Assembly (NCBI GenBank): GCA_031383405.1
Contig: JANMZO010000434.1
Coordinates: 1 to 12,681, forward strand
Source of the DNA: JANMZO01 sp031383405
Lineage (GTDB): Bacteria > Actinomycetota > Acidimicrobiia > Acidimicrobiales > JANYDT01
Direction: 5' to 3'
DNA length: 12,681 bases
Below are positions 7,346 through 12,681 of the stretch, in pieces. Made by a program: the position numbers and the translations under genes. The notes below the pieces were generated by a model, which had not been told where the DNA came from, did not search any database, and saw nothing but the letters and a program-made list of their open reading frames with translations. Within the stretch, counting starts at the first letter, position 1. Every line of letters begins with the position of its first letter.

Positions 7346-8602
7346 ATGCGCTGCGAGATTGTTGCTATCGGAACCGAGTTGTTGCTGGGCCAGATCGTCG
7401 ACACGAACTCAAGCTGGATGGGTGAACATCTTGCGGCGGCTGGCATTGACTCGCATTTTCAAACCAAAGTAGGCGATAATCATGCGCGCATAGTTTCGTG
7501 TTTGCGGATCGCATTGGAACGCTCTGACGCGGTGATCTGTTGCGGCGGCCTCGGGCCGACGCAGGATGACATCACCCGCGAGGCGATCTCCGAGGTGATG
7601 GGTGCGCCACTCGTTCGGCACGGTGACATCGTGACGAGAATCCGCGAGATGTTTGTCGCCCGCGGTCGGGAGATGAGCGAGAACAATGCTCGCCAGGCCG
7701 ACGTGCCGGAGGGCGCGATGATAATTCCGCAGGTTCGGGGGACCGCCCCGGGTCTGATCTGCCCGGTGCAGACAACGGCCGGCGAGAAGGTCATCTATGC
7801 GGTGCCCGGCGTGCCGTATGAGATGACCGAGATGATGGAGCGGATGATCATCCCCGATCTGATGCGCCGCAGCGGCGAAGCGGCCACGATCAAGAGCCGG
7901 GTGCTGCGCACGTGGGGAATCGCCGAGTCGACCCTGGCCGAGCGGGTTGCGCCGCGCCTCGATGCCCTCGCCGCCCCGGATGCACCGCCCGCCACCATCG
8001 CGTTTCTGGCCAGTGGAATGGAGGGCATCAAGGTCCGGGTGACGGCGAAGGGAGCCGACGAAGCCTCGGTTGTGGCCGTGCTCGACGCGGAGGAATCTGA
8101 GCTACGGGGCATTCTCGGTAGTCTGGTGTTCGGGATCGACGACGAGAATATGGAGGTCGCGGTCTCCAAGCTGCTCCTCGCCCGCGACGCAACGCTGGGT
8201 GTCGCAGAGTCCGTGACGGGCGGCCTGATGGCCTCCCGGCTGGTCAGCGTTGCCGGTGCCAGCAAGTGGTTCCGAGGCGGCATCGTCAGCTATGCGTCGG
8301 AGGTCAAGTTCGACCTGCTCGGAGTCCCCGAGGGCCCGGTCGTCTCCGAAGCCGCAGCAGTTCAGATGGCGAAGGGGGTGGCAGAACGCTTGGGGGCAAC
8401 CATTGGCCTGTCGGTGACTGGCGTGGCCGGGCCCGATACCCAGGATGGTCATCCTGTTGGGACCGTCTTCATCGGATTGTCCGACGGAGGCACCGTCTTT
8501 GCAGAAATGCTCAAGATGCCCGGTGACCGTGATCGCATCCGACAGTTCTCCACGATCGGCGCGCTCGACATCTTGCGTCGGCACCTTCTGGGCATCCGCT
8601 AA
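7346..8602 (+). CDS. cinA: CinA family protein (nucleotide/NMN amidohydrolase)
   Basis: A 418-residue two-domain CinA. The N-terminal half is the MoaB/MogA-like (MoCF) domain, beginning CEIVAIGTELLLGQIVDTN and containing GGLGPTQDDITREA. The C-terminal half is the PncC domain, which in characterised members deamidates nicotinamide mononucleotide in NAD recycling. Its blocks are AESVTGGLMASRL, GGIVSYASEVKFDLLGV and VTGVAGPDTQDGHPVGTVFIGL. The usual ESCTGG motif has Val in place of Cys. Some CinA proteins also have ADP-ribose pyrophosphatase activity in the N-terminal domain. The ATG at 7346 is preferred over an upstream GTG at 7328 because family members begin right at this EIxxxGTELLLG block and GGAAG lies 9 nt before it. 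Upstream is the stem-loop repeat; downstream the gene converges on a small membrane protein gene. Confidence 0.94.
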   Translation: MRCEIVAIGTELLLGQIVDTNSSWMGEHLAAAGIDSHFQTKVGDNHARIVSCLRIALERSDAVICCGGLGPTQDDITREAISEVMGAPLVRHGDIVTRIREMFVARGREMSENNARQADVPEGAMIIPQVRGTAPGLICPVQTTAGEKVIYAVPGVPYEMTEMMERMIIPDLMRRSGEAATIKSRVLRTWGIAESTLAERVAPRLDALAAPDAPPATIAFLASGMEGIKVRVTAKGADEASVVAVLDAEESELRGILGSLVFGIDDENMEVAVSKLLLARDATLGVAESVTGGLMASRLVSVAGASKWFRGGIVSYASEVKFDLLGVPEGPVVSEAAAVQMAKGVAERLGATIGLSVTGVAGPDTQDGHPVGTVFIGLSDGGTVFAEMLKMPGDRDRIRQFSTIGALDILRRHLLGIR

Positions 8603-8640
8603 GTCGCTCGGACTCGGGCCCGACCGACGAGGTGCGTCTG

Positions 8641-8850
8641 TTACTTCGTGATGCGTTTACGTTTATTGGACCACTGGATGAACGCGGCGGCGATCGCCAG
8701 AACTATGACGATCACGATTGCGATCTTGGCGAGCAACAACAGCGTGCCGATGATGCGCTTAAGAATCCATAGAGCAACGATCAGCGCAACTACTGCACCG
8801 ATGATCGTGGCGACGGGAGACCGTTTGTCGTCGAAACCTTTGAGTTCCAT
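8641..8850 (-). CDS. Small two-helix membrane protein of unknown function
   Basis: A 69-residue protein starting MELKGFDDKR, with two long hydrophobic segments (about residues 12-30 and 34-59) separated by a short KR turn, and a very basic tail (NKRKRITK). A helical hairpin with both ends in the cytoplasm is likely. I do not recognise a family. The ATG at 8850 is chosen because TACGAT ends exactly 7 nt upstream, the leaderless pattern of its neighbours. A longer form from the ATG at 9006 (121 residues) would add a 52-residue Pro/Thr/Asp-rich leader and lies 11 nt after the capA stop, so it would suggest an operon with capA. That leader has coding-like third positions, so the longer form is a fair alternative. 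The gene converges on cinA across 38 bases. Confidence 0.7.
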   Translation of the reverse strand: MELKGFDDKRSPVATIIGAVVALIVALWILKRIIGTLLLLAKIAIVIVIVLAIAAAFIQWSNKRKRITK

Positions 8851-8857
8851 GTTCCCG

Positions 8858-8863
8858 ATCGTA
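8858..8863 (-). promoter_or_regulatory. Candidate leaderless -10 element of the small membrane protein gene (TACGAT)
   Basis: On the minus strand TACGAT, then 7 nt, then the ATG at 8850. If the 121-residue form is the real one, this site lies inside its coding region and is a coincidence. Confidence 0.4.
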
Positions 8864-9017
8864 GGACCAGTGTCGGCGTAATCGGTGACGACGACCCCGG
8901 TGACGCGGTCATCGTGGTCGGGGACGGACTCGGGGTTGTGGTCAGGGTCGGGTGGCGCACCGGTCGTGGGTGGATTACGGGTCGTGGGTGGCGGGGTTGC
9001 GGTCATCGGCCCGGATC

Positions 9018-10451
9018 TCAAGGTCGGGTCGGTTCCTGAGCGGGGGCGGGAGCGGTCGTTGGTGAGAACGCCATGGCGGCCTGACCCCGAATAGGCCCGC
9101 ATGCACGGGCGACGCGTTGGGTGATCCGCTGTCCGAGGACCTCTTGGGCTGGCACGCTGCGGGCCCAACCATCACCATCGAGGCGGTGGGGGAAGAAGGT
9201 GAACCCGGCTGGGCTTGCACCGTTGAAGCGAACTTCGAGTACTCCGGTGTCACCCGTCGCGCCGGACCGGGGATCCCAAATGAAGTTGCCCATTGAGTAG
9301 GCGATGAGGTGGTTCTGGCCCTTTGGATCGGTCATGCTGACGATCGGTTGGAGTACGTGGGGGTGGGCACCGAGAACCACCGTGGCGCCGGCCATGGCAA
9401 GTTCGCGACCGAGTTGGATCTGGATCGGCGACGGGCAGGGGTCTCCTTCGATACCCCAGTGCATGATCACGATCACCACATCATTCGCGCGCTTAGCTTC
9501 ACTCACGGCCGTGAGAAGGCGCACTGTGTTGGTGTCGAAGCGGTGTTTGCCGGCCGACACGATGCCGGGACGACCCGTCGACGCTACCCAATGCCCGGCC
9601 GGAATGATCTGTGATGCCGCAAGCACGGCGACGCAGGTTTGACCGAACCGCAGACGAACCGGCCGAAGTGCATCGGCCAGGTTCGATCCGGCGCCGGTGG
9701 CCTCGACGTTCGCCGCTCGGAGCGCCTCGAGCGTGTCGGTCAGGCCGATCCGCCCGTAGTCGAGCATGTGGTTGTTTGCGAGCGAAACGACATCGATCCC
9801 ATTGCTGGCGAGGGTGTTCGCGAACGCAGAGGGAGTCCGGAAGACGAAGGTTTTCGTCTCGTTTCGGCCCCGGGCGGTTAGAGGCGTCTCGAGGTTTACG
9901 ACCGCGAGGTCGGCACTCGACAATTGCGGACGAATGCCGGCGAAGGGGTTCGACCCTTGGGCCCTCGGACGGGTCAGCAGGGTGTCGCCCCCGAACAGAA
10001 GCCTCCAGGACGTCGGCCCGGGCGCAGCCGGCGTGGAAGGCGCTGGTGTGGTGGAGGGTGCCGGGGTGGAAGGTGCCGGGGTGGAAGGTGCCGGGGGCGA
10101 AGCTGGTGGTGTGGAAGGCGCTGGTGTGGTGGAAGGTGCCGGGGGCGAAGCTGGTGGTGTGGATGCTGGTGGTGTGGAAGGTGCCGTGGGTGAAGCTGGT
10201 GGTGTGGATGCTGGTGGTGTGGAAGCTGGTGGCGTGAAAGGTGCTGGGACCGGAGCCTCCCGGCAACTGGGTGCAGCCGCCGGTGGCGGAGGTATCTGGG
10301 CGGACGAAGGTGCACACATGGCCAACGCTGACAGCGTCACCGCCAAGACCTGGAGCCGCACTGGACTTCCTGCGCAGCGCCCCTTCCGGGTACGAGATGG
10401 CCGTTCGGTGAGGTGTCGCTGCGACCCGCGCGCGAGAACTTTGATCCCCAT
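9018..10451 (-). CDS. CapA family protein (secreted metallophosphatase-like, poly-gamma-glutamate synthesis type)
   Basis: A 477-residue exported protein. A basic N-terminus (residues 1-32) precedes a hydrophobic signal segment (33-47) with a probable cleavage after SSA (51). Next is a Pro/Ala/Ser/Thr-rich linker (about 66-145) built on five-residue units, then the CapA domain (149-435). Its calcineurin-like metal motifs are LLFGGD (D156), NLETPL (E188), SLANNHMLDYG (N227, H228), MHWGIE (H331) and GAHPHVLQP (H363, H365), plus AYSMGNFIWD. The domain is named for Bacillus capsule protein CapA, but most members have unproven substrates and no other capsule gene is here. ATG 10451 fits the leaderless pattern (TAAGGT plus 7 nt). 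A GTG at 10361 preceded by AGGAAG would give a 447-residue form with a classic 21-residue signal peptide and is a real alternative. It is divergent from recA. Confidence 0.87.
   Translation of the reverse strand: MGIKVLARGSQRHLTERPSRTRKGRCAGSPVRLQVLAVTLSALAMCAPSSAQIPPPPAAAPSCREAPVPAPFTPPASTPPASTPPASPTAPSTPPASTPPASPPAPSTTPAPSTPPASPPAPSTPAPSTPAPSTTPAPSTPAAPGPTSWRLLFGGDTLLTRPRAQGSNPFAGIRPQLSSADLAVVNLETPLTARGRNETKTFVFRTPSAFANTLASNGIDVVSLANNHMLDYGRIGLTDTLEALRAANVEATGAGSNLADALRPVRLRFGQTCVAVLAASQIIPAGHWVASTGRPGIVSAGKHRFDTNTVRLLTAVSEAKRANDVVIVIMHWGIEGDPCPSPIQIQLGRELAMAGATVVLGAHPHVLQPIVSMTDPKGQNHLIAYSMGNFIWDPRSGATGDTGVLEVRFNGASPAGFTFFPHRLDGDGWARSVPAQEVLGQRITQRVARACGPIRGQAAMAFSPTTAPAPAQEPTRP
10033..10247 (-). 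repeat. 15-bp-based coding repeat for the CapA Pro/Ala/Ser/Thr linker
   Basis: About fourteen degenerate 15-bp units (plus-strand GTGGAAGGTGCCGGG and variants such as GTGTGGATGCTGGTG) encode pentapeptides of the TPPAS / TPAPS type. The repeat is inside the capA frame and spaces the catalytic domain from the membrane or signal region. Such arrays vary in copy number by slippage. Confidence 0.85.
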
Positions 10452-10458
10452 CCGGTGC

Positions 10459-10464
10459 ACCTTA
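10459..10464 (-). promoter_or_regulatory. Leaderless -10 element of capA (TAAGGT)
   Basis: On the minus strand TAAGGT is followed by exactly 7 nt (GCACCGG) and the ATG at 10451. This supports the longer capA start over the GTG at 10361. Confidence 0.5.
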
Positions 10465-10561
10465 CCCACCGGAGGGACACCAGGACAGTTGTTGGAGCTT
10501 CCGGTTTCGGGAAACGCTCGTCGCCTATGGCCGCCAGGGTGCATCCGCACTCGGGCCGATC

Positions 10562-10573
10562 GAACATAGGTTC
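10562..10573 (+). promoter_or_regulatory. Upstream LexA (SOS) box, GAACATAGGTTC
   Basis: A GAAC-N4-GTTC dyad, the core of Gram-positive/actinobacterial LexA boxes. It lies just upstream of the recA -35 box, 19 bp centre to centre from the second box. One spacer position (G before GTTC) departs from the RNRY preference, so it is probably the weaker site. Confidence 0.65.
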
Positions 10574-10601
10574 TTGCAACGAACAAGCGTTCTGCTAGAT
10601 T
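10574..10601 (+). promoter_or_regulatory. recA promoter (TTGCAA-16-TAGATT, extended -10)
   Basis: The -35 box TTGCAA (10574-10579), a 16-bp spacer and the -10 box TAGATT (10596-10601), preceded by TGC as an extended -10, form the best sigma-70-type promoter in the window. The expected start is near 10608, giving a leader of about 140 nt before the recA ATG. The second LexA box sits between the -35 and -10. Confidence 0.75.
10581..10592 (+). promoter_or_regulatory. Main LexA (SOS) box, GAACAAGCGTTC
   Basis: GAAC-AAGC-GTTC matches the GAACRNRYGTTC pattern exactly and is flanked by C and T (CGAAC...GTTCT). It lies inside the spacer of the recA promoter, where bound LexA would block RNA polymerase. 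Confidence 0.85.
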
Positions 10602-10736
10602 TCTTATTACATCGTTGTTTTTTGTCACACCCCTTCCCATAGGGTCTGTAGTACCAAATCCACTTCCACCCGAAACCCTCCCGAGAGATACGAGATCGAG
10701 TCCCATGCGAGCACAACCACCAGCGAAAAAAGAGAC

Positions 10737-10741
10737 AGGAG
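10737..10741 (+). promoter_or_regulatory. recA ribosome binding site (AGGAG)
   Basis: AGGAG with an 8-nt spacer before the ATG at 10750. It selects the 345-residue RecA over in-frame upstream starts (ATG 10705 and others). Confidence 0.8.
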
Positions 10742-10749
10742 CCCCAAAC

Positions 10750-11787
10750 ATGGAACGTACGAAGGCACTGGAAATGGCCCTCGGCCAGATTGAAAAGCAG
10801 TTCGGCAAAGGATCGGTCATGCGGATGGGCGAAAAGTCCTCCATGGCGATCGATGTCATTTCCACCGGAGCGTTGGCGCTCGACCTGGCTCTCGGCATCG
10901 GTGGCCTTCCCCGCGGCCGTATCACCGAGATCTACGGTCCGGAGTCATCGGGTAAGTCGACACTCGCCATGCATGTGGTGGCCGAAGCCCAGCGCAACGG
11001 TGGCGTATGTGCCTATATCGACGCTGAGCATGCGATGGACCCGATCTACGCCAAGGCGATCGGCGTCGACATCGACCAGCTGCTCATCTCCCAGCCCGAC
11101 ACGGGCGAACAGGCGCTCGAAATATGCGACATGCTCGTGCGCTCCGGATCACTCGATGTTGTGGTCATCGACTCCGTGGCGGCCCTCACCCCGAAGGCGG
11201 AGATCGAAGGCGACATGGGCGACTCGCACGTCGGTCTCCAGGCCCGCCTCATGAGCCAGGCCTTGCGTAAGCTCACCGGCTCAATCAACCGCACCAACAC
11301 CATTGTCATCTTCATCAACCAGTTACGGGAGAAGATCGGCGTGATGTTCGGTTCCCCCGAAACAACGCCGGGTGGTCGGGCGCTCAAGTTCTACTCGTCC
11401 GTGCGTCTCGACATCCGCCGGATCGAGTCGATCAAAGACGGCGCCGATGTCGTTGGCAACCGCACTCGGGTCAAGGTTGTCAAGAACAAGGTGGCACCGC
11501 CGTTCAAGCAGGCCGAGTTTGATATCACCTACGGCAAGGGCATCAGCCGGGAGGGCAGTCTCATCGATCTCGGGGTCGAATGCGGCATTGTGAAGAAGTC
11601 CGGTGCCTGGTACACCTACGAAGGTGAGCAACTCGGCCAGGGTCGCGAGAACGCGAAGAACTTCCTGATCGAGAACCCGGAGATGATGATGGAGATCACC
11701 GACCGGGTGAAGATCCAGGTGGGTATCACAGAGGTGGTAGGCGATGCGCTCAGCGACCTCGACGACGAGCCGATCTCGCTCGATTGA
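10750..11787 (+). CDS. recA: Recombinase RecA
   Basis: A 345-residue RecA, the ATP-dependent strand-exchange protein that also triggers LexA self-cleavage in the SOS response. The N-terminal helix MERTKALEMALGQIEKQFGK is followed by Walker A GPESSGKST (63-71), catalytic E93 in DAEHAMD and Walker B VVVIDSVAAL (D141). The L1/L2 and Q-loop blocks are INQLREKIGVMFGSPETTPGG and RALKFYSSVRLDIRR. The C-terminus is acidic (SDLDDEPISLD), as in most RecA proteins. Length is standard and there is no intein. The start at 10750 has a good AGGAG; an ATG at 10705 would add 15 non-conserved residues. Control by LexA is shown by two GAAC-N4-GTTC boxes at the promoter. recX, often next to recA, is not found downstream; instead a convergent phosphatase gene follows. 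Confidence 0.98.
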   Translation: MERTKALEMALGQIEKQFGKGSVMRMGEKSSMAIDVISTGALALDLALGIGGLPRGRITEIYGPESSGKSTLAMHVVAEAQRNGGVCAYIDAEHAMDPIYAKAIGVDIDQLLISQPDTGEQALEICDMLVRSGSLDVVVIDSVAALTPKAEIEGDMGDSHVGLQARLMSQALRKLTGSINRTNTIVIFINQLREKIGVMFGSPETTPGGRALKFYSSVRLDIRRIESIKDGADVVGNRTRVKVVKNKVAPPFKQAEFDITYGKGISREGSLIDLGVECGIVKKSGAWYTYEGEQLGQGRENAKNFLIENPEMMMEITDRVKIQVGITEVVGDALSDLDDEPISLD

Positions 11788-11896
11788 GGTACGAACCTGG
11801 TTTTTTGGGGGAGTGGTCGCCGATTTCCGCCGCTTAGACACCGGCAGCCCCTAACCTGATCGGGCGCGACCTCAGAGGTGTCGTGGTTGTCACAAA

Positions 11897-11922
11897 GAAC
11901 TTTGAAGAACTTCCTCAAGTTC
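11897..11922. repeat. Phased GAACTT half-sites
   Basis: GAACTT at 11897, GAACTT at 11907 and the inverted AAGTTC at 11917 are spaced exactly 10 bp apart, about one helical turn. The last two form the inverted repeat GAACTT-CCTC-AAGTTC, and CAAAG-AA-CTTTG (11893-11904) overlaps the first. The function is unknown. Confidence 0.7.
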
Positions 11923-11958
11923 CCCCTGGCCACGCCGATACTTCTTATGTGTGGTGGC

Positions 11959-12006
11959 GGATCTGGCCGCTCCTCTCGACCTCGAGTCGATGGGAGCGGC
12001 CGATCC
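11959..12006. terminator. Long hairpin, possible shared terminator of recA and the phosphatase gene
   Basis: GGATC-T-GGCCGCTCC pairs with GGAGCGGCC-GATCC: 14 bp with one bulged T. The 19-nt loop holds a further 5-bp stem TCGAC-CTCGA-GTCGA. It stands between two convergent genes, 37 bases from the phosphatase stop. The plus-strand flank TATTTCT is only moderately T-rich and the minus-strand flank has no T-run. A bidirectional or mRNA-protecting structure is the simplest reading. Confidence 0.45.
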
Positions 12007-12043
12007 TATTTCTCGGGTCTTTCATCCCGCTCGGTTGCTAGTG

Positions 12044-12681
12044 CTAGTCGAGGAGCAGGTCGCGCAAGCGGTCGAAGGCAGTGGCTGGGAGACCACCGTC
12101 GATCAGATACCGCTCGGGTCCGCCGTAGGTCGTATCGATGGCTTCCAGCGCAATGTCCATGGCCTTGCGCACGACACCGAGCACCGGAATCATTGCGAGT
12201 GGATCCACGCCCTGCGCTCGCAGCGCCGGAGAAAGCGCAACCACGCGAAACGGTGTCCGGTAGATGTTCGTGAGTAGAAAGTCGTTTATGGCGACGTCGC
12301 GGTCGACGCCAAGCACACTGTGCAGCAGTACCGAGGCGATGCCGGTACGGTCCTTGCCGCCGGTGCAATGGTAGAGCGATGGGAGCGACCCGGGCATAGC
12401 AAGGCTGGAGAACAGTCCGACGAACATGTGGCGGCCTCGCTCGAGCATGTTGAGATAGTTGTCGTTCCAGAAATCGGCTGATGGAGCGGGAATGCGTCCG
12501 GTCATCACATCGGCGATGATGCCGATTGCGGCTTCGGAACCGCTCACGTCGCCCATCACCAGGCGTGTCACCCGGGGCGGACTGGTGACCGAGAACCGCG
12601 TGGGTTGCCGCTCAACTTCGGAGTCGATGCGGAAGTCGTGGATCACCTGTAGATCCAGTGTTTCGAGGGTGGCAACGTCGC
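12044..12681 (-). CDS. Tyrosine-protein/lipid phosphatase family protein (IphP-like), N-terminus beyond the window
   Basis: The visible 211 residues carry the cysteine-phosphatase P-loop HCTGGKDRTG (about bases 12338-12370), with the nucleophilic Cys and the phosphate-binding Arg. The HCxGGKDRTG form, with Lys-Asp before Arg, is typical of the atypical IphP/LipA-type phosphatases that act on phosphotyrosine or phosphoinositides. VIHDFRIDSEVERQP matches the family's VIDLRSxxEVxxxP block. The frame is open to the right edge, and this conserved block spans the first possible internal start (GTG 12646). The gene therefore begins outside the window and is not the 200-residue ORF that GTG would give. 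There is no hydrophobic segment in the visible part. The C-terminus ends RLRDLLLD. It converges on recA across 256 bases. Confidence 0.85.
   Translation of the reverse strand, partial: DVATLETLDLQVIHDFRIDSEVERQPTRFSVTSPPRVTRLVMGDVSGSEAAIGIIADVMTGRIPAPSADFWNDNYLNMLERGRHMFVGLFSSLAMPGSLPSLYHCTGGKDRTGIASVLLHSVLGVDRDVAINDFLLTNIYRTPFRVVALSPALRAQGVDPLAMIPVLGVVRKAMDIALEAIDTTYGGPERYLIDGGLPATAFDRLRDLLLD

Larger units (their letters stand above)
11788..12043. other. Convergent intergenic region between recA and the phosphatase gene
   Basis: No convincing gene. It begins with a weak 4-bp hairpin (AGGT/ACCT, 11787-11798) followed after two G residues by six T (11801-11806), a poor terminator-like signal for recA. 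It then holds phased GAACTT half-sites (11897-11922) and a strong long hairpin (11959-12006). The small ORFs crossing it are antisense to flanking genes or lack a start signal. Confidence 0.6.

Noticed and set aside
8603..8640. Terminator between cinA and the small membrane protein gene
   Set aside because: The self-complementary CGGGCCCG has no room for a loop and no T-run follows.
9766..10569. Plus-strand Gly/Val/Ala-rich repeat ORF (267 residues)
   Set aside because: It is the reverse of the CapA 15-bp linker repeat and of its signal-peptide region; the other strand carries conserved catalytic motifs.
10615..10749. N-terminally extended RecA from 10615 or 10705
   Set aside because: The added residues do not resemble RecA, the stretch overlaps the promoter leader, and AGGAG plus the conserved MERTKALEMALGQ start fix 10750.
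10452..10925. Upstream extension of the CapA frame (635-residue ORF)
   Set aside because: It runs antisense through the recA promoter and the recA N-terminus; the signal segment and leaderless hexamer place the start at 10451 or 10361.
11878..12273. Plus-strand ORF of 131 residues after recA
   Set aside because: GTG start with no ribosome binding site or leaderless hexamer; most of it is antisense to the phosphatase gene and low-complexity.

Overview
This is a GC-rich window of ordinary chromosomal genes. Every gene is short-spaced and intact, except one cut by the right edge and possibly one at the left edge. Several features point to an actinobacterium, perhaps a member of Acidimicrobiia: the gene set, the actinobacterial-type LexA boxes in front of recA, and leaderless-type starts. 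The class assignment is an inference. I see no mobile element, CRISPR array, tRNA or rRNA.

Layout. Left part: a histidinol-dehydrogenase-family gene (+) converges on a dienelactone hydrolase gene (-), which is divergent from a homoserine kinase gene thrB (+). Centre: rimO and pgsA overlap by ATGA (+), followed by an MFS exporter gene (+). That gene converges on a four-helix membrane protein of unknown function (-). A divergent intergenic region with a 62-bp tandem repeat of stem-loops leads to cinA (+). Right part: cinA converges on a 69-residue two-helix membrane protein (-) and a secreted CapA-type metallophosphatase-like protein with a Pro/Ala/Ser/Thr-rich linker (-). capA is divergent from recA (+), which has a well-formed SOS promoter with two LexA boxes. 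recA converges on a tyrosine/lipid phosphatase gene (-) that runs off the right edge.

The backbone rimO-pgsA-cinA-recA follows the gene order conserved near recA in many Gram-positive bacteria. It covers ribosomal protein S12 methylthiolation, phospholipid synthesis, NMN/nucleotide salvage and recombination. Here it is broken by two inserted gene pairs, and no recX follows recA.

The most useful sequence-level signal is a repeated start arrangement. Five genes (rimO, MFS, the four-helix protein, the 69-residue protein and capA) have a TANNNT hexamer ending exactly 7 nt before their ATG or GTG. This is the expected geometry of a -10 box for leaderless mRNA, and it helps fix two doubtful starts. 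The best candidates for something undescribed are the 62-bp stem-loop tandem repeat before cinA and the HisD paralogue with a reciprocal Gln/Asp to Glu/Asn swap at metal-ligand positions. I do not see a clear new multi-gene system.
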